A stretch of 64,000 nucleotides of DNA from Streptomyces tauricus. GTDB lineage: Bacteria; Actinomycetota; Actinomycetes; Streptomycetales; Streptomycetaceae. The position numbers and the translations under genes were made by a program. Shown one piece after another: positions 1-7,718 of the stretch; positions within the stretch are counted from its first letter, which is position 1; every line of letters begins with the position of its first letter. The stretch spans positions 62,001-126,000 of the forward strand of contig NZ_BMVY01000002.1 of the NCBI RefSeq assembly GCF_014650955.1. Reading direction: 5' to 3'. The notes under the pieces are model-generated. The model did not search any database, was not told the DNA's origin, and saw nothing but the letters and a program-made list of their open reading frames with translations.

Positions 1-331
1 CCGAGGTGGCCTCCAGCAGCCCCGTGCCGTCGGCGCTGCGCCGCACGGGGTTGCCCGCGACGGTCACCACGACCGCGAATCGCTCCTTGTCCTCGGTGGA
101 CTCACTGCGCACCGACGGCTCGTCACCGTGTCCGATCGAGCCGTGTTCGATGGCTCCGTCGGCCGCGGCGCCGACCTGCATCAGCCAGCGCGGCCCCGTG
201 AACGCCTCGTCGAGGCCGTACCACGGGAAGGGCGCCAGCAGGTAGCCGTCGACCGTGCGCCGGGCGGAGGGGAGCTGTTGTCCACCCTCCGCAGCCGGCG
301 CCTGCGCGCCTACCCGACTTGTCGTCTCCAT
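1..331 (-). CDS. unrecognised protein, 3' part cut off by window edge
   Basis: An open frame runs from ATG at 331 to the window edge, about 110 codons, starting METTSRVGAQ and containing GYLLAPFPWYGLDEAF. The upstream GAGGAGG lies about 11 bases before the ATG. An in-frame GTG further upstream, near 373, follows a TATCCT-like box and could be a leaderless start. I see no signal peptide or membrane segment in the visible part and do not recognise the family. It lies downstream of tatB on the same strand with a gap of about 290 bases, so it may have its own promoter. Real gene by codon usage and frame; function unknown. Confidence 0.6.
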   Translation of the reverse strand, partial: METTSRVGAQAPAAEGGQQLPSARRTVDGYLLAPFPWYGLDEAFTGPRWLMQVGAAADGAIEHGSIGHGDEPSVRSESTEDKERFAVVVTVAGNPVRRSADGTGLLEATS

Positions 332-623
332 CTGCCCGGACGCCTCCTCGCTCTCGTCGAACCGGATGGCCCGCCCCCCTTCGGGCGTCCGTCCGGTCCG
401 CACAACAACTAGGCAGGATAGCCACAGCTCCGCCGCGGGCCGGAAAACCGGTCGGCACATGGCTCACATACGCACCTGATCCGGCGCATCCCGAACGGAT
501 GGAACCCCAAGCGGAGTACGGGGAGACGGACGGCGTTCGACTGAAAGTGAAGCGCGTTCGGACGGCGGGCGCGCCGCCGGGACTTGTTCGCCCCAGGTCA
601 CGTCAGGTCACGTCAAGGTGGCG
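332..623. other. intergenic region downstream of tatB
   Basis: No convincing gene. The part near 593-632 has short direct repeats of the type CAGGTCACGT, which reach the tatB stop codon. A TATCCT-like -10 box on the minus strand near 416-421 may serve the gene at 1-331. No strong hairpin was seen. Confidence 0.4.
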
Positions 624-1100
624 TCAGGTGGCGTCCGCGTCGAACGGAGGGCGCTCGTCCGGCGCCGGCTTCTCGCGCTTCTTCGTCATGTCCACCGTGC
701 CGCCGGTGGAGCCCGCGGACGGGGACGAGGACGAGGAGCCCGAGGACGAGGACGAGGACGAGGACGACGTCTCGGACTCGCGGCCGTGCACGGCGTCCGT
801 GACCTCGGCCATCTCCTTCTTCAGGTCGAAGCCGTTACGGATCTCCTTGAGCCCCAGCTCGTCGTTGTCCAGCTGCTTGCGGATGAACGTCTTGGGGTTG
901 AGGTCCTCGAACTCGAAGTCCTTGAACTCCGGGCCCAGCTCCTCGCGGATGTCCGCCTTGGCGCTCTCCGAGAACTCACGGATCTTGCGAATCGTCCGCG
1001 TGACGTCCTGGATCACCTTCGGGAGCTTCTCCGGGCCGAAGACGAGCACGGCAAGGACAACGAGCGTGACCAGCTCAAGCGGTCCTATGTCATTGAACAC
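624..1100 (-). CDS. tatB: Sec-independent translocase protein TatB
   Basis: TatB works with TatA and TatC to export folded proteins carrying twin-arginine signals. The 158-residue protein has the expected plan: a short N-terminal membrane helix (LVTLVVLAVLVFGPEKLP), the family's FGPEKLP hinge, an amphipathic helix, and a disordered tail with a run of about 15 serines. The GTG start at 1100 is chosen because AAGGAG lies 7 bases upstream and it begins VFNDIGPLELV as in TatB proteins; an ATG 21 codons earlier would put charged residues before the helix. It is the last gene after sigma factor, anti-sigma factor and HtrA, the same order as sigE-rseA-htrA-tatB of mycobacteria. The serine tract is encoded by a GAC/GAG-rich run on the plus strand. 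Confidence 0.93.
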   Translation of the reverse strand: MFNDIGPLELVTLVVLAVLVFGPEKLPKVIQDVTRTIRKIREFSESAKADIREELGPEFKDFEFEDLNPKTFIRKQLDNDELGLKEIRNGFDLKKEMAEVTDAVHGRESETSSSSSSSSSGSSSSSPSAGSTGGTVDMTKKREKPAPDERPPFDADAT

Positions 1101-1338
1101 CTTGCAGCTCCTTGCGATGTCCTCGGCGCTCGGTAGTTCGTCCGTGGTCCGGGCCGGGTCCACGGTACCCGGCGTTCCTGTCCGACCGGTACTGTCCCGG
1201 GGCCCCGGACCGCGTGTACACGGCGGGTTTTCCCGGTTGTTTGCCTTGTGGCACAGGGGGCCGGGCCGTTTCCTGTGAACTTCCTGTCGGATTCGTGATC
1301 AGCCGTCCGCCCCCGCTTCCGACCCGGTTCATCCCCAC

Positions 1339-1398
1339 GTACGCATCGGCCTTGTACACATCGCTCTCGTACGCATCGGTCTCGTACGCCTCGGTCGT
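1339..1398. repeat. 15-bp tandem repeat, four copies, upstream of tatB
   Basis: Units of the form GTACGCATCGGTCTC begin at 1339, 1354, 1369 and 1384, an exact period of 15, with one or two changes per copy. The block lies between the htrA stop codon and tatB, inside the 306-base gap that must carry any separate tatB promoter. The rest of the gap (1101-1338) has no gene that I can support. Confidence 0.75.
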
Positions 1399-1406
1399 CC
1401 GCCGTG

Positions 1407-3434
1407 TCAGTTCCCGTCGGCCGAACCGAGGACGAGGGTCACCTTCCGCTCCTTGCCGTCCCGCTCCAGCGTCAGCTCCAACCGGTCGCCCGGCCGGTGG
1501 GACCGCGTCTTGACGATCAGCTCCTCACCGGAGCGCACCCGCTGCCCGTCGACCTCGGTGATGACGTCACCGGCCTTGATGCCGGCCCGGGCGCCGGGGC
1601 CACCGCTGGTGACGGCCGAGCCGCCGTCGTTGCCCTTGGCGCCGACGCGGGCGCCGTCGCCGGAGTACTCCATGTCCAGCGTCACGCCGATCACGGGATG
1701 GGTCGCCTTGCCCGTGTTGATGAGTTCCTCGGCGACGCGCCTGCCCTGATTGATGGGTATGGCGAAACCGAGGCCGATCGAACCGGACTGGCCGCTCTCC
1801 AGGTCGGAGCCGCTGTCCGCGGAGCGGATGGCGCTGTTGATGCCGATAACACGGGCCTTGGAGTCGACCAGGGGGCCGCCGGAGTTGCCGGGGTTTATCG
1901 GGGCGTCCGTCTGCAGCGCGTCCACGTACGAGATGTCGCTGCCGTCGCCCTCCTCGCCGCCCGCCGTGATGGGGCGCTCCTTGGCGCTGATGATGCCCGC
2001 GGTGACGGTGTTCTCCAGGTCGAAGGGCGCTCCGATGGCCACCACCGGGTCGCCGACCTGGACGTTGTCCGAGTTGCCGAGCGAGAGGGGCTTGAGCCCG
2101 CTGACATGGGCGACCTTGACCACGGCGAGGTCGTAACCGCTGTCGTGGCCCACGACCTCGGCCTTGGCGGTCTCACCGCCGCTGAACGTCACGGTGATCT
2201 CACCGCTGCCGTCCGCCGGTTCCACCACGTGGTTGTTGGTGAGGATGTGGCCGCGCCGGTCGAGGACGAACCCCGTGCCGGTGCCCTGCGCGTCCGAACC
2301 GCTCACGTGCAGGGTCACCACGCTGGGCAGGGCGCTGGCCGCGATACCGGCCACACTGTCCGGTGCCCGCCCCTTGGCCTCCACTCCGGCCTGCGGCAGC
2401 TCGACGTCGTCGATCCCCCCGGTCCGCTCCAGATAGGCGCCCACGGCCCCGCCCACGCCTCCTGAGACGAGCGCGAGCAGCGCGGCACCAAGAACCAGCG
2501 CCCGCCCGGTCCGCCCACGGCGCCCACCCGACGCCTCGGCGGCACTCCCGTGGTGCTGGAGGGGCGCGGCGGCCCAGGGGTCATAGTTCTGCCAGGGACC
2601 AATGGACGCGGGCGCGGGCGGAACGGGGGCACCGTTCTCGCCGGCCTGCTGGGCAGCCCCGCCCACCTGATGCCCACCGACCACCTCCGGACCGAGAGCG
2701 CCGTGCGCCTGCGCGGCGGGCGTCTGGGGTACGTGCGTCTGCGAGGCAGGCGCCTCTGAGAAGGGTGCGCCGTGCGTCTGCGTGGCAGGCGTCCCCGACG
2801 CAGCTGCCTCCGGGCCAGGAGGCCGCGGCGCAGGCACGTGCGAGGCGGACGCCTGCGGCGAGGAGGTGTGCGAGACGGACGCATGCGGAGCGTGCGTATG
2901 CGGGGCATGCGCCCCCGAAACGGCCTCCCCCGGCGCGTCCTGGTGGGCCGGAGCAGCCGCCTCCGCCGTCGTCCCGTGCGCAGGCGTAGTCCCCGGGTGC
3001 TGCACCGGCGGTGCGGGTGCCCACGGCCCCGGTCCGCCGTACGGCGGTGTGCTGTAGGGGTCCGGATCGTGCAGAGGCCTGGTCCGCTCACGGGAAACGG
3101 CCGCGCCCACCTCACCTGCGGCCCGTGCGGCAATCGGCCCCGCGCCGGCGTCGGTGCCGGTCCCGGCGTCGGTGCCGGTCCCGGCGTCGGTGGCTGTCCC
3201 CGCGCCGGCGCCCGCGTCCCCGACAGCGGTCACCCCCGCGCCGGTACGCGCACCCGTACCCGCACCCGCACTCCCACCCGCAGGCTTCTCCAGCTCGAAG
3301 TCGCCGTCCATGTCTCCCCCGTGCAGCCCGCCCGCGCCGTCCCCCGTGGAAACCGAGTCCGCCGGAGCGGAGTCCGGCACCTGGGTCCGTGGCCGGCTCC
3401 ACCACTTCGGCTTCGTGGGCTTCCCCTCGTCCAT
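1407..3434 (-). CDS. htrA: HtrA/DegP-type membrane-anchored serine protease with PDZ domain
   Basis: Predicted envelope quality-control protease. The 675 residues comprise a Pro/Ala/His-rich low-complexity N-terminal part of about 300 residues (probably cytoplasmic), one membrane helix at about 311-335 (ALVLGAALLALVSGGVGGAV), a trypsin-like protease domain, and a C-terminal PDZ domain at about 580-670. The triad is visible as His402 (TNNHVV), Asp435 (YDLAVVKV) and Ser518 (GNSGGP). The ATG at 3434 is preferred over one nine codons earlier because GGGGAG lies just upstream. It follows the anti-sigma gene by 139 bases, so it may be co-transcribed with sigE or have its own sigma-E-type promoter. 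The N-terminal linker is long for the family and contains Thr-Asp-Ala-Gly and Ala-His-Ala-type repeats. Confidence 0.93.
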   Translation of the reverse strand: MDEGKPTKPKWWSRPRTQVPDSAPADSVSTGDGAGGLHGGDMDGDFELEKPAGGSAGAGTGARTGAGVTAVGDAGAGAGTATDAGTGTDAGTGTDAGAGPIAARAAGEVGAAVSRERTRPLHDPDPYSTPPYGGPGPWAPAPPVQHPGTTPAHGTTAEAAAPAHQDAPGEAVSGAHAPHTHAPHASVSHTSSPQASASHVPAPRPPGPEAAASGTPATQTHGAPFSEAPASQTHVPQTPAAQAHGALGPEVVGGHQVGGAAQQAGENGAPVPPAPASIGPWQNYDPWAAAPLQHHGSAAEASGGRRGRTGRALVLGAALLALVSGGVGGAVGAYLERTGGIDDVELPQAGVEAKGRAPDSVAGIAASALPSVVTLHVSGSDAQGTGTGFVLDRRGHILTNNHVVEPADGSGEITVTFSGGETAKAEVVGHDSGYDLAVVKVAHVSGLKPLSLGNSDNVQVGDPVVAIGAPFDLENTVTAGIISAKERPITAGGEEGDGSDISYVDALQTDAPINPGNSGGPLVDSKARVIGINSAIRSADSGSDLESGQSGSIGLGFAIPINQGRRVAEELINTGKATHPVIGVTLDMEYSGDGARVGAKGNDGGSAVTSGGPGARAGIKAGDVITEVDGQRVRSGEELIVKTRSHRPGDRLELTLERDGKERKVTLVLGSADGN

Positions 3435-3573
3435 GCTCTCCCCACACCTGACCCGCGGCACGGCATGTCGGCGCTCGCCGCGTTGTCTCGACCTCCGCGC
3501 CCGGATACCAGCGGCGGGCGCGGCCCATCCCTGGATTCAACCAGGTTCGCGGGCCGCCGCGCAGAGGGCCGGT

Positions 3574-4548
3574 TCAGCCCGAGGAGGAAGGCGCGGGTGA
3601 GGCGGACGGGGCGAACGACGGCACGGCCGACAGTACGGACGCCTCGAACTCCGGGCCCGTCGACCACGCGGTCAGCGTGACCCGTGGGGCCGGCGCGAAC
3701 GGATGTATCAGTGGGGACATCGCCGCAGCTCCCGCCACCACGGGGGTGGTCAGCGCGTGCACCGGGCCCGAACCCGCGTTCTGCTCGCCGGTCGCGGACA
3801 GTCCGGGTCCGGGTGCGGGCGCCGGCACCCCGGGGAGCAGCGGCGCGGACATCTCGGTCTGCGCGCCCCCTTCGCCGCCGAAGGAACGCTGTCCCTGGGC
3901 GAGCAGCGGTGCGAGGGACCGGCGGCGCTGCGAGTCGGAGCCCGTGGCGCCGGTCGTGCTCGATGTGCGCATGGGGGTCACATTGCTCCCGCTGCCCGAA
4001 CCGCCGCGTGCGTCCGCGGTGTCGGACGGGACGCCGGTCGAGACCCCGCCGAGCGCGATCGCGGCGAGCGAGACGGCACCGGCCGCGGCGGCCGCGAAGC
4101 GCAGCCCACGGGAGGCGGAGCGCTCGGCCTCACGCCGGCTGATGTCATGGATGCGGAAGCCGCGCTGTTCCGAGGGCAGCGTGGTCGCGTGGGGGCCGGA
4201 GGGCAGGTAACCGAAGGAGTCCGGCGTCATGTCGAAGACTCCGGACGCTCCGAACGCTCCCCGGCCCAGTCGCGGGCTGTCGCCGTCCGGGTCACCTCCT
4301 GCGGGGAGCCCCTGCAGTCTGGCCAGGAAACTCTCGGAAGGGGGCGGCGGGGCGACCTCCGCGAACACGTTCTTCAGTCGTCGCTGCTCGTCGGCCTCCG
4401 ACTTGCACTTCGCACAGGTGGCGAGGTGGGCCAGGACACGCTCGCGCGCCTCATGGCCGAGCTCACCGTCCACCAGGGCGGAAAGTCGGTCGCCGAGGTG
4501 CTGCTCGGCAAGGGGTCCGTCGGCAGGATTCAGCCGTGATCCACTCAC
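3574..4548 (-). CDS. rseA: zinc-binding anti-sigma factor (RseA-like), membrane-anchored
   Basis: Predicted to bind and silence the ECF sigma factor encoded just upstream. The 324-residue product starts with GTG at 4548, overlapping the sigma stop codon by four bases (GTGA), which implies translational coupling. The N-terminal ZAS domain has the His-x3-Cys-x2-Cys zinc motif (His41, Cys45, Cys48 in AHLATCAKC). A helix at about 149-168 ([18 protein letters not shown]) probably spans the membrane, leaving a long Ser/Pro/Ala-rich part outside. From memory, the mycobacterial RseA is not obviously membrane-bound, so this version may be controlled by proteolysis or surface sensing. The target is inferred from position only. 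Confidence 0.88.
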   Translation of the reverse strand: MSGSRLNPADGPLAEQHLGDRLSALVDGELGHEARERVLAHLATCAKCKSEADEQRRLKNVFAEVAPPPPSESFLARLQGLPAGGDPDGDSPRLGRGAFGASGVFDMTPDSFGYLPSGPHATTLPSEQRGFRIHDISRREAERSASRGLRFAAAAAGAVSLAAIALGGVSTGVPSDTADARGGSGSGSNVTPMRTSSTTGATGSDSQRRRSLAPLLAQGQRSFGGEGGAQTEMSAPLLPGVPAPAPGPGLSATGEQNAGSGPVHALTTPVVAGAAAMSPLIHPFAPAPRVTLTAWSTGPEFEASVLSAVPSFAPSASPAPSSSG

Positions 4549-5318
4549 GCGCTCGTGCCCCCTCCTCCCAGAGCGGGCACACCGGTGACCGCGAAACCGC
4601 GGCGCTCGGCACGGGCCTCGGGAGAACGGTGGGCGAGCGCCTTCCGGAGCTGGGAGCGGCCGCGGTGGATCCGGCTGCGGACCGTGCCGAGCTTGACGCC
4701 CAGGGTCGCGGCGATCTCCTCGTACGAAAGTCCTTCGATGTCGCACAGGACGACCGCGGCGCGGAACTCCGGCGCCAGGGTGTCGAGAGCCTGCTGGACG
4801 TCCGCGTCGAAGTGCGTGTCGTTGAAGACCTGCTGCGGGGAGGGCTCGCGGCTGGGCAGGCGCTCGGCCGCGTCGTCGCCGAGGGCGTCGAAACGGATGC
4901 GCTGCTTGCGGCGGACCATGTCCAGGAAGAGGTTGGTGGTGATGCGGTGGAGCCAGCCCTCGAAGGTGCCGGGCGTGTAGGTCGACAAGGAGCGGAAGAC
5001 CCGGACGAAGACTTCCTGGGTCAGGTCCTCGGCGTCGTGCTGGTTGCCCGTCAGGCGGTAGGCGAGCCGGTACACCCGGCCGCTGTGCGTGCTGACGATC
5101 TCCTCCCACGTGGGGGGAGTCCACGCCTGCGAGTCCGCTTCGGACGTGAAGGTCGCGGTCTGAGCGGAGTCAGCGATGCGGGATCGGTCAGCAGTGTTGT
5201 TCACGGATTTCGGCTCCCCCGACGATCTGAGCAGGCGCCGGAGCACCCCTCCTCGATCCACAGGTTCAGCCGCACCTCCCCTGTCGGCTCTGGTGGTGTC
5301 CAGTGGAGCCCCTACCAT
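4545..5318 (-). CDS. sigE: ECF RNA polymerase sigma factor (SigE/RpoE group)
   Basis: Directs transcription of envelope-stress genes in related actinobacteria. Of 257 residues from ATG 5318, region 2 (about 75-145, [21 protein letters not shown]) binds core polymerase and the -10 element, and region 4 (about 180-240, [19 protein letters not shown] then [20 protein letters not shown]) is the -35-binding helix-turn-helix. Two starts are plausible. ATG 5318 has GAGGT close by. GTG 5204 (219 residues, VNNTADRS) has a better-placed GGGGGAG nine bases upstream. It heads a minus-strand operon with rseA, htrA and tatB, and an O-methyltransferase lies divergently, as in M. tuberculosis. It is distinct from the Streptomyces sigma-E that responds to CseBC, whose neighbours differ. 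Confidence 0.92.
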   Translation of the reverse strand: MVGAPLDTTRADRGGAAEPVDRGGVLRRLLRSSGEPKSVNNTADRSRIADSAQTATFTSEADSQAWTPPTWEEIVSTHSGRVYRLAYRLTGNQHDAEDLTQEVFVRVFRSLSTYTPGTFEGWLHRITTNLFLDMVRRKQRIRFDALGDDAAERLPSREPSPQQVFNDTHFDADVQQALDTLAPEFRAAVVLCDIEGLSYEEIAATLGVKLGTVRSRIHRGRSQLRKALAHRSPEARAERRGFAVTGVPALGGGGTSA

Positions 5319-5539
5319 AGCCACCTCGCCCGTTAGCTCCGGATAAGCGGTTTTACGAGAAATTGATACGCGCTCATATGGCTGCGTGAGCACTTGCCGG
5401 CCGCCCTGCTCCATCCGCCACCCCCGTGCAGTTCCCGACCCTTGTTCCCCACCCTCTCTAAACGCCTGGTCCCATCTGCGGGTTCCCGGCGGCAACGGAT
5501 ACAGTCACGCCCAGGCAACCACGGGGACAGGAGAGGGCC
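5319..5539. promoter_or_regulatory. divergent promoter region, sigE operon and O-methyltransferase
   Basis: A 221-base gap between divergent starts. It includes an AT-rich patch around 5340-5380 (GATAAGCGGTTTTACGAGAA and CATATG), unusual against the surrounding GC and the likeliest place for the sigE promoter. I could not fix -35/-10 pairs or an ECF-type GGAAC box with confidence. Confidence 0.5.
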
Positions 5540-6172
5540 ATTACCGGCAACCGGCTGACGAGCTGGGCGTTCGCCGACGCCTTTGTCGCCGAGGACGAGG
5601 CACTGCACTGGGCCCGGGACCGGGCCCGGGAAGCAGGCCTGCGCTCGGTGTCGCCCGGCACGGGCGCCGCGCTGCGACTGCTCGCCGCCACCGTGGACGC
5701 CAAGGCGGTCGCGGAGATCGGCACCGGAACCGGAGTCTCCGGTATCCATCTGTTGCACGGCATGCGGCCGGACGGCGTACTGACGACCGTGGATCCCGAG
5801 CCCGAGCACCAGCAGTTCGCCCGCCAGGCCTTCCGCGCGTCGGGCTTCGCGAGCAACCGGGCCCGCTTCATCCCGGGCCGCGCGCTGGACGTTCTGCCGC
5901 GGCTCGCGGACGCGGGGTATGACCTCGTCTTCTGCGACGGTGACCGGCTGGAGTGCCTCGACTACCTCGCTGAATCGTTGCGCCTGCTGCGGGTGGGCGG
6001 CCTCGTCGTCTTCGAGGGCGTGTTCGCGAACGGGCGCACGGTGGAGTCCGGCCCGCAGCCCACGGAGGTGCTGCGGCTGCGCGAACTGCTGCGCGCGATC
6101 CGCGAGAGCCAGGAGCTGGTCCCCTCACTGCTGCCGGTCGGCGACGGCCTGCTGTGCGCGGTCAAACGCTGA
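5540..6172 (+). CDS. class I SAM-dependent O-methyltransferase, apparent ATT start
   Basis: Member of the small-molecule O-methyltransferase family related to catechol and caffeoyl-CoA enzymes. The SAM motif I is AEIGTGTGVSG, followed by TTVDPEPEH (acidic residue for the ribose) and LVFCDGD; the C-terminus LLPVGDGLLCAV is typical. The conserved N-terminal helices (RLTSWAFADAFVAEDEALHW) lie upstream of the first ATG or GTG (GTG 5648). In this frame there is no ATG, GTG or TTG between the stop codon at 5459 and that region. ATT at 5540 sits five bases after GGAGA and gives a 210-residue protein of normal family length. CTG at 5552 is a weaker alternative. Substrate unknown. Position opposite sigE is shared with mycobacteria. 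Confidence 0.85.
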   Translation: MTGNRLTSWAFADAFVAEDEALHWARDRAREAGLRSVSPGTGAALRLLAATVDAKAVAEIGTGTGVSGIHLLHGMRPDGVLTTVDPEPEHQQFARQAFRASGFASNRARFIPGRALDVLPRLADAGYDLVFCDGDRLECLDYLAESLRLLRVGGLVVFEGVFANGRTVESGPQPTEVLRLRELLRAIRESQELVPSLLPVGDGLLCAVKR

Positions 6173-6269
6173 CCCCGGCCCGCACCCCCTGGAACTCCGA
6201 AAACCCCGGGAACCCCCGGCCACATGGCCCCTGTGGAACCTTTGAAATTCAGTAAATCCCCTGGAAATA

Positions 6270-6306
6270 CCACTGCCCCGGCATCGCGTTGATGCCGGGG
6301 CAGTGG
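6270..6306. terminator. bidirectional hairpin terminator
   Basis: A perfect 16-bp stem (CCACTGCCCCGGCATC with its complement) around a five-base loop GCGTT, between the convergent O-methyltransferase and DUF3117 genes. It probably ends transcription from both sides. Confidence 0.9.
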
Positions 6307-6328
6307 AAGGGTATGGTCGCGTTCCGCG

Positions 6329-6496
6329 TCAGCCGACGACCTTCTTGAGGGCGTCGCCGAGCGCGTCAGCCTCGTCGGGGGTCAGCTCTACGACGAGCCG
6401 TCCGCCGCCTTCGAGCGGAACGCGCATGACGATGCCCCGCCCCTCCTTTGTCACCTCGAGCGGGCCATCGCCCGTCCGCGGCTTCATGGCCGCCAT
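6329..6496 (-). CDS. DUF3117 small protein
   Basis: A 55-residue conserved actinobacterial protein, MAAMKPRTGDGPLEVTKEGR at the N-terminus and ELTPDEADALGDAL near the end. ATG 6496 is chosen because it gives the family's standard start and has GGAAGGGGA upstream; the longer frame to 6592 is an artefact. From memory, the M. tuberculosis counterpart (Rv1211) also sits near tagA and folP2 and has been described as calmodulin-like, but I see no EF-hand here. Function unproven. No signal peptide or membrane segment. Confidence 0.92.
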   Translation of the reverse strand: MAAMKPRTGDGPLEVTKEGRGIVMRVPLEGGGRLVVELTPDEADALGDALKKVVG

Positions 6497-6857
6497 GCTC
6501 GTTCCCCTTCCTGAAACCAGCTCATCGTCGCCGACGGCCCCATTGAAGGGCACGCGTCCTCTCGTCGGACACGCGTCACCGGCATCGAACACATTGCTTC
6601 CAAGCCATTATCCCGCATCTCAGGACCCGATGACCAACATCAGTCGGCATCGCTTGCGCAACGCGCTCGATCAAAACCACCCATTTCGGCGGTGTGACTG
6701 CGATACTGCGCCACTGCATGGACTTTCGGACACCGGAATTCTTTGACGCAGGTCACATGTACGAACCCCGCCGCCCACCATGATCTCCGCCATGCTGTCC
6801 TCGGAAGCAGTGCGTACCGACCGGTACGACCGATCCGCGACACCTGAGGGGACCATC
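6497..6857. promoter_or_regulatory. divergent promoter region with candidate TetR-type operator
   Basis: A 361-base gap between divergent DUF3117 and crotonase genes, locally AT-richer around 6590-6760. The inverted repeat CGTACCG-AC-CGGTACG at 6813-6828 lies 30 bases before the crotonase start and contains ACCGACCGGT, a form common among TetR operators in actinobacteria. No regulator gene is adjacent, so the regulator is unknown. Confidence 0.45.
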
Positions 6858-7664
6858 ATGGCCGACACCGTGCTCTACGAGGTGAGCGACGGACTCGCGA
6901 CGATCACGCTGAACCGCCCCGAGGCGATGAACGCGATGAACACCGAGACCAAGGTGGCCTTCCGTGAGGCGGCGCAGGCGGCCGCGGCGGACGAGTCCGT
7001 ACGGGCGATACTCCTCACCGCCGCCGGTGACCGGGCGTTCTGTGTGGGCCAGGACCTCAAGGAGCATGTCGGCGGACTGCTGGCGGCGCGCGAGTCGGGC
7101 GCGGACGAGGCCGTCATGAGCACGGTCAAGGAGCATTACAACCCGATCGTGCGGGCCCTGACGGGCGCGGCGAAGCCGGTGGTGGCGGCCGTCAACGGCG
7201 TCGCGGCCGGCGCGGGCTTCGGATTCGCGCTCGCCGCGGACTATCGCATCGTCGCCGACACGGCCGCCTTCAACACCTCGTTCGCCGGGGTCGCGCTCAC
7301 CGCCGACTCCGGGATCTCCTGGACGCTGCCCCGGGTCGTCGGGCCCTCCCGCGCCGCCGACCTGCTGCTCTTCCCGCGCAGCGTCACGGCGCAGGAGGCG
7401 TACGAGCTGGGGATCGCGAATCGGATCGTGCCCTCCGCGGAGCTGGCCGCCGAGGCCGTGAAGGTCGCCCGCGCGCTGGCCGAGGGGCCGACGCTGGCGT
7501 ACGCCGCGCTCAAGGAGTCCCTCGCGTTCGGGCTCACGCACTCGCTGGACGAGACCTTGGAGAAGGAGGACGAGCTGCAGTCGCGGGCGGGGGACTCCGA
7601 GGATCACCTGATCGCCGTGCAGGCGTTCGTCAACAAGGAGAAGCCGAAGTACCTGGGCCGGTAG
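6858..7664 (+). CDS. enoyl-CoA hydratase/isomerase (crotonase) family protein
   Basis: A 268-residue cytosolic crotonase-fold protein that probably hydrates or isomerises an acyl-CoA. The CoA-binding and oxyanion-hole segments are recognisable: AFCVGQDLKEH and NGVAAGAGFGFALAADYRI. Instead of the paired glutamates of true hydratases, the second acidic position falls in ALTADSGISWTLPRVVG, an Asp. That pattern is closer to isomerases such as PaaG, so substrate and reaction are open. ATG 6858 is preceded by GAGGGGA; the frame extends 26 codons further upstream but that part covers the candidate operator. Monocistronic, convergent with tag. Confidence 0.88.
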   Translation: MADTVLYEVSDGLATITLNRPEAMNAMNTETKVAFREAAQAAAADESVRAILLTAAGDRAFCVGQDLKEHVGGLLAARESGADEAVMSTVKEHYNPIVRALTGAAKPVVAAVNGVAAGAGFGFALAADYRIVADTAAFNTSFAGVALTADSGISWTLPRVVGPSRAADLLLFPRSVTAQEAYELGIANRIVPSAELAAEAVKVARALAEGPTLAYAALKESLAFGLTHSLDETLEKEDELQSRAGDSEDHLIAVQAFVNKEKPKYLGR

Positions 7665-7677
7665 CAGAGGGGGTGGG

Positions 7678-7718
7678 TTGCTTCAGGTTGCTTCAGGTCG
7701 GGTCAGCTTGCTTCAGGT
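7678..7718. repeat. short direct repeats TTGCTTCAGGT
   Basis: Three copies at 7678, 7688 and 7708, the first two directly joined, between the ends of the crotonase and tag genes. The last copy includes the tag stop region. A similar decamer repeat (CAGGTCACGT) sits at the tatB stop, suggesting slippage at gene ends. Confidence 0.6.

Noticed and set aside
6-479. Several overlapping short frames on both strands at the left edge
   Set aside because: Only the frame from ATG 331 on the minus strand has an upstream ribosome site and balanced composition; the others are shadows.
3574-5124. 516-codon frame spanning the anti-sigma gene and part of the sigma gene
   Set aside because: Its first half is the sigma gene read in another frame (Arg/Pro/Gly-rich, no family). 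Only the part from GTG 4548 is the anti-sigma gene.
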